Source: Verrucomicrobia bacterium UBA2970 (lineage in GTDB: Bacteria > Verrucomicrobiota > Verrucomicrobiia > Limisphaerales > AAA164-E04). Taken from it: a DNA stretch of 15,623 bases. Of this stretch, positions 14,204-15,623 are shown piece by piece. Below the pieces are notes generated by a model, which searched no databases, was not told the DNA's origin, and saw nothing but the letters and a program-made list of their open reading frames with translations. Every line of letters begins with the position of its first letter. The stretch's first letter is position 1. The translations under genes were made by a program, and so were the position numbers. Where the stretch lies: the NCBI GenBank assembly GCA_002348345.1, contig DEAY01000414.1, forward strand, positions 1,880-17,502, written 5' to 3'.

Positions 14204-15623
14204 ATGCGGATTGCCATCGTCCATTATCACCTGCGTCGTGGCGGGGTTACCCGGGTGATTGAGAATACGGTTTCTGGGTTGCTCGAGAAGGGGGTGGAGG
14301 TTGTTGTCCTCGCCTCGGACGCCTCCGGGTTTCCCGAGTCGCTGGCGCACCATGTCCTGCGGATTCCCGAGCTGGGTTATCAGTCGGGGGAGGCTCGAGT
14401 ATCGGCTGAGGGATTGGAGAGGCAGTTGCGTCAAGGCGCGACCGAGGCACTCGGCGGTAACCCCGATCTCTGGCATGTCCACAATCATCATCTTGCCAAG
14501 AATACCAGTCTCACGGAAGTGGTGGCCCGTCTCGCAGCGGCGGGAGAAGCGCTCCTCCTTCACATTCACGATTTTCCGGAGGATGGTCGGGGTGCGAACT
14601 ATCAAGTCCTGAGAAACGACCTGGGGGAAGGGCCGGAACGGGCCCTTGGAAAACGCCTCTACCCGCTTGGGGAACGGATTGGCTATGGCCTCCTCAATCG
14701 GAGGGATTTCAGGGTCATGGAGAGGGCCGGGTTCTCAGTGGATCGCCTTCGGTGGTTGCCGAATCCGGTGGCGCTACCCGGTCGGAACGGAGGATCAAGC
14801 GAGACCCCGTCTCGACCGGGGCAACGATTGATTCTTTATCCCACCCGCGCCATCCGCCGGAAGAATCTGGGGGAGTTTTTGCTCTGGGCGAGTCTCGCGG
14901 CACCCGGCGAGATCTATGGGTGCACGCTAGCGCCCGATAACCCGATGGCTCGCCCCTATTACGATCGCTGGGTTGAACGCGCGAAGGCTTGGCGTCTCCC
15001 CGTGGTTTTTGAGCTTGGGCTGCAGAAGGGGGCCTCGTTCGAGGCGTTGATCGAGTCCTCGGATCAAGTGATGACCACGAGCGTTGCCGAGGGGTTTGGA
15101 TTGGCCTTCCTTGAGCCTTGGCTTTTTGGCAAGCCGCTGACCGGGAGAGACCTGCCGGACATCACCGATGATTTTGTGGGGAACGGCTTGGATCTCAGTT
15201 CGCTCTACGAGGCGCTGTGGGTGCCCCTGTCCTGGATCGAAGAAGCGCGGTGGAAAGAGGCGTTTCGTTCGGCGGTTGCCTTGAGTTACCAGCGCTACTC
15301 CCTGCCGTTGCCGGAAGAACTCCTGGGCGAGGGTCTTTCGGGTGTGAGCAAAGAGGGACGGATTGATTTCGGACGATTGAGTGAACCTTTCCAAGAGTCG
15401 GTGATTGAACGCCTGGTTCGGGATCCCGAGGCTTCGGAAGCGCTGTTGCCATCGCAATTGCCTCCTCGACCTGGGGCGAGTGTGGTGAGCGAGAATCGGG
15501 CGCTTGCCGCTTCGCGTTTCGGTGTTTCGGATTATGCGGGGCGTCTGATCGAGATTTACCGCTCCCTGGTTGAGGCGCCCGTTCAGGAGGGCGGCTTGGA
15601 GTGGGGGGATCCCAATCGAGTTC
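14204..15623 (+). CDS. GT4-type glycosyltransferase, C-terminus cut by window edge
   Basis: GT-B glycosyltransferase, 473 codons visible with no stop before the edge. The N-terminus MRIAIVHYHLRRGGVTRVIE has the typical first strand and GGV loop. The acceptor domain contains HVHNHH (91-96) and HIHDFPED (120-127). The donor domain starts with LYPTRAIRRKN (211-221; Arg215, Lys220) and has the E-x7-E motif EGFGLAFLE (Glu296, Glu304). After this comes an unusual stretch, about residues 365-430, before the closing helix (SDYAGRLIEIYRSL). It follows gpgS by 49 bases with no Shine-Dalgarno sequence, most likely in the same operon. It may extend the GpgS product, as MggA does with mannose on glucosyl-3-phosphoglycerate in Petrotoga; donor and acceptor are not readable. 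It is distinct from the leftward GT4 protein. Confidence 0.9.
   Translation, partial: MRIAIVHYHLRRGGVTRVIENTVSGLLEKGVEVVVLASDASGFPESLAHHVLRIPELGYQSGEARVSAEGLERQLRQGATEALGGNPDLWHVHNHHLAKNTSLTEVVARLAAAGEALLLHIHDFPEDGRGANYQVLRNDLGEGPERALGKRLYPLGERIGYGLLNRRDFRVMERAGFSVDRLRWLPNPVALPGRNGGSSETPSRPGQRLILYPTRAIRRKNLGEFLLWASLAAPGEIYGCTLAPDNPMARPYYDRWVERAKAWRLPVVFELGLQKGASFEALIESSDQVMTTSVAEGFGLAFLEPWLFGKPLTGRDLPDITDDFVGNGLDLSSLYEALWVPLSWIEEARWKEAFRSAVALSYQRYSLPLPEELLGEGLSGVSKEGRIDFGRLSEPFQESVIERLVRDPEASEALLPSQLPPRPGASVVSENRALAASRFGVSDYAGRLIEIYRSLVEAPVQEGGLEWGDPNRV

Overview
The window looks like a piece of chromosome from the Planctomycetota/Verrucomicrobiota group (PVC superphylum). The clues are moderately high GC, two exported formylglycine-type sulfatases, and an enolase-superfamily enzyme and a Gfo/Idh/MocA oxidoreductase that both carry twin-arginine (Tat) signals. 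A further clue is a glucosylglycerate gene set of the kind known from Rhodopirellula. This is inference from gene content, not a phylogeny. Most genes lack a clear Shine-Dalgarno sequence; the two clear exceptions are the M20-like gene and gpgS.

Left part (1-6370): an exported-enzyme catabolic region. A sulfatase running off the left edge is read leftward. Divergently, an enolase-superfamily (galactonate-dehydratase-like) protein, a Gfo/Idh/MocA oxidoreductase and a second sulfatase are read rightward. A strong intrinsic terminator lies between the oxidoreductase and the second sulfatase, its T-run ending 7 nt before the sulfatase start. The set suggests desulfation of a sulfated glycan followed by oxidation/dehydration of the released sugar in the periplasm.

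Middle (6371-8693): an 11-segment Na+-dependent SNF/NSS-family transporter, convergent with a leftward TIM-barrel sugar isomerase/epimerase that keeps all four metal ligands.

Right part (8787-15623): a divergent module for glucosylglycerate-type compatible solutes. Leftward, a GT4 glycosyltransferase and a GH13_18 phosphorylase (best fit glucosylglycerate phosphorylase) lie 4 nt apart. Rightward, an M20-peptidase-like protein lacking the catalytic Glu-Glu pair overlaps the start of gpgS (glucosyl-3-phosphoglycerate synthase) by 20 nt. A second GT4-type glycosyltransferase follows and runs off the right edge. GpgS would make glucosyl-3-phosphoglycerate, one or both GT4 enzymes could extend it (for example to mannosylglucosylglycerate), and the phosphorylase could recover glucose-1-phosphate and glycerate. 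No phosphatase for the GpgS product is visible here. The most unusual point is the apparently inactive M20 homologue coupled to gpgS.

No RNA genes, mobile elements, CRISPR arrays or large repeats were seen. No gene-free stretch exceeds 190 bases.
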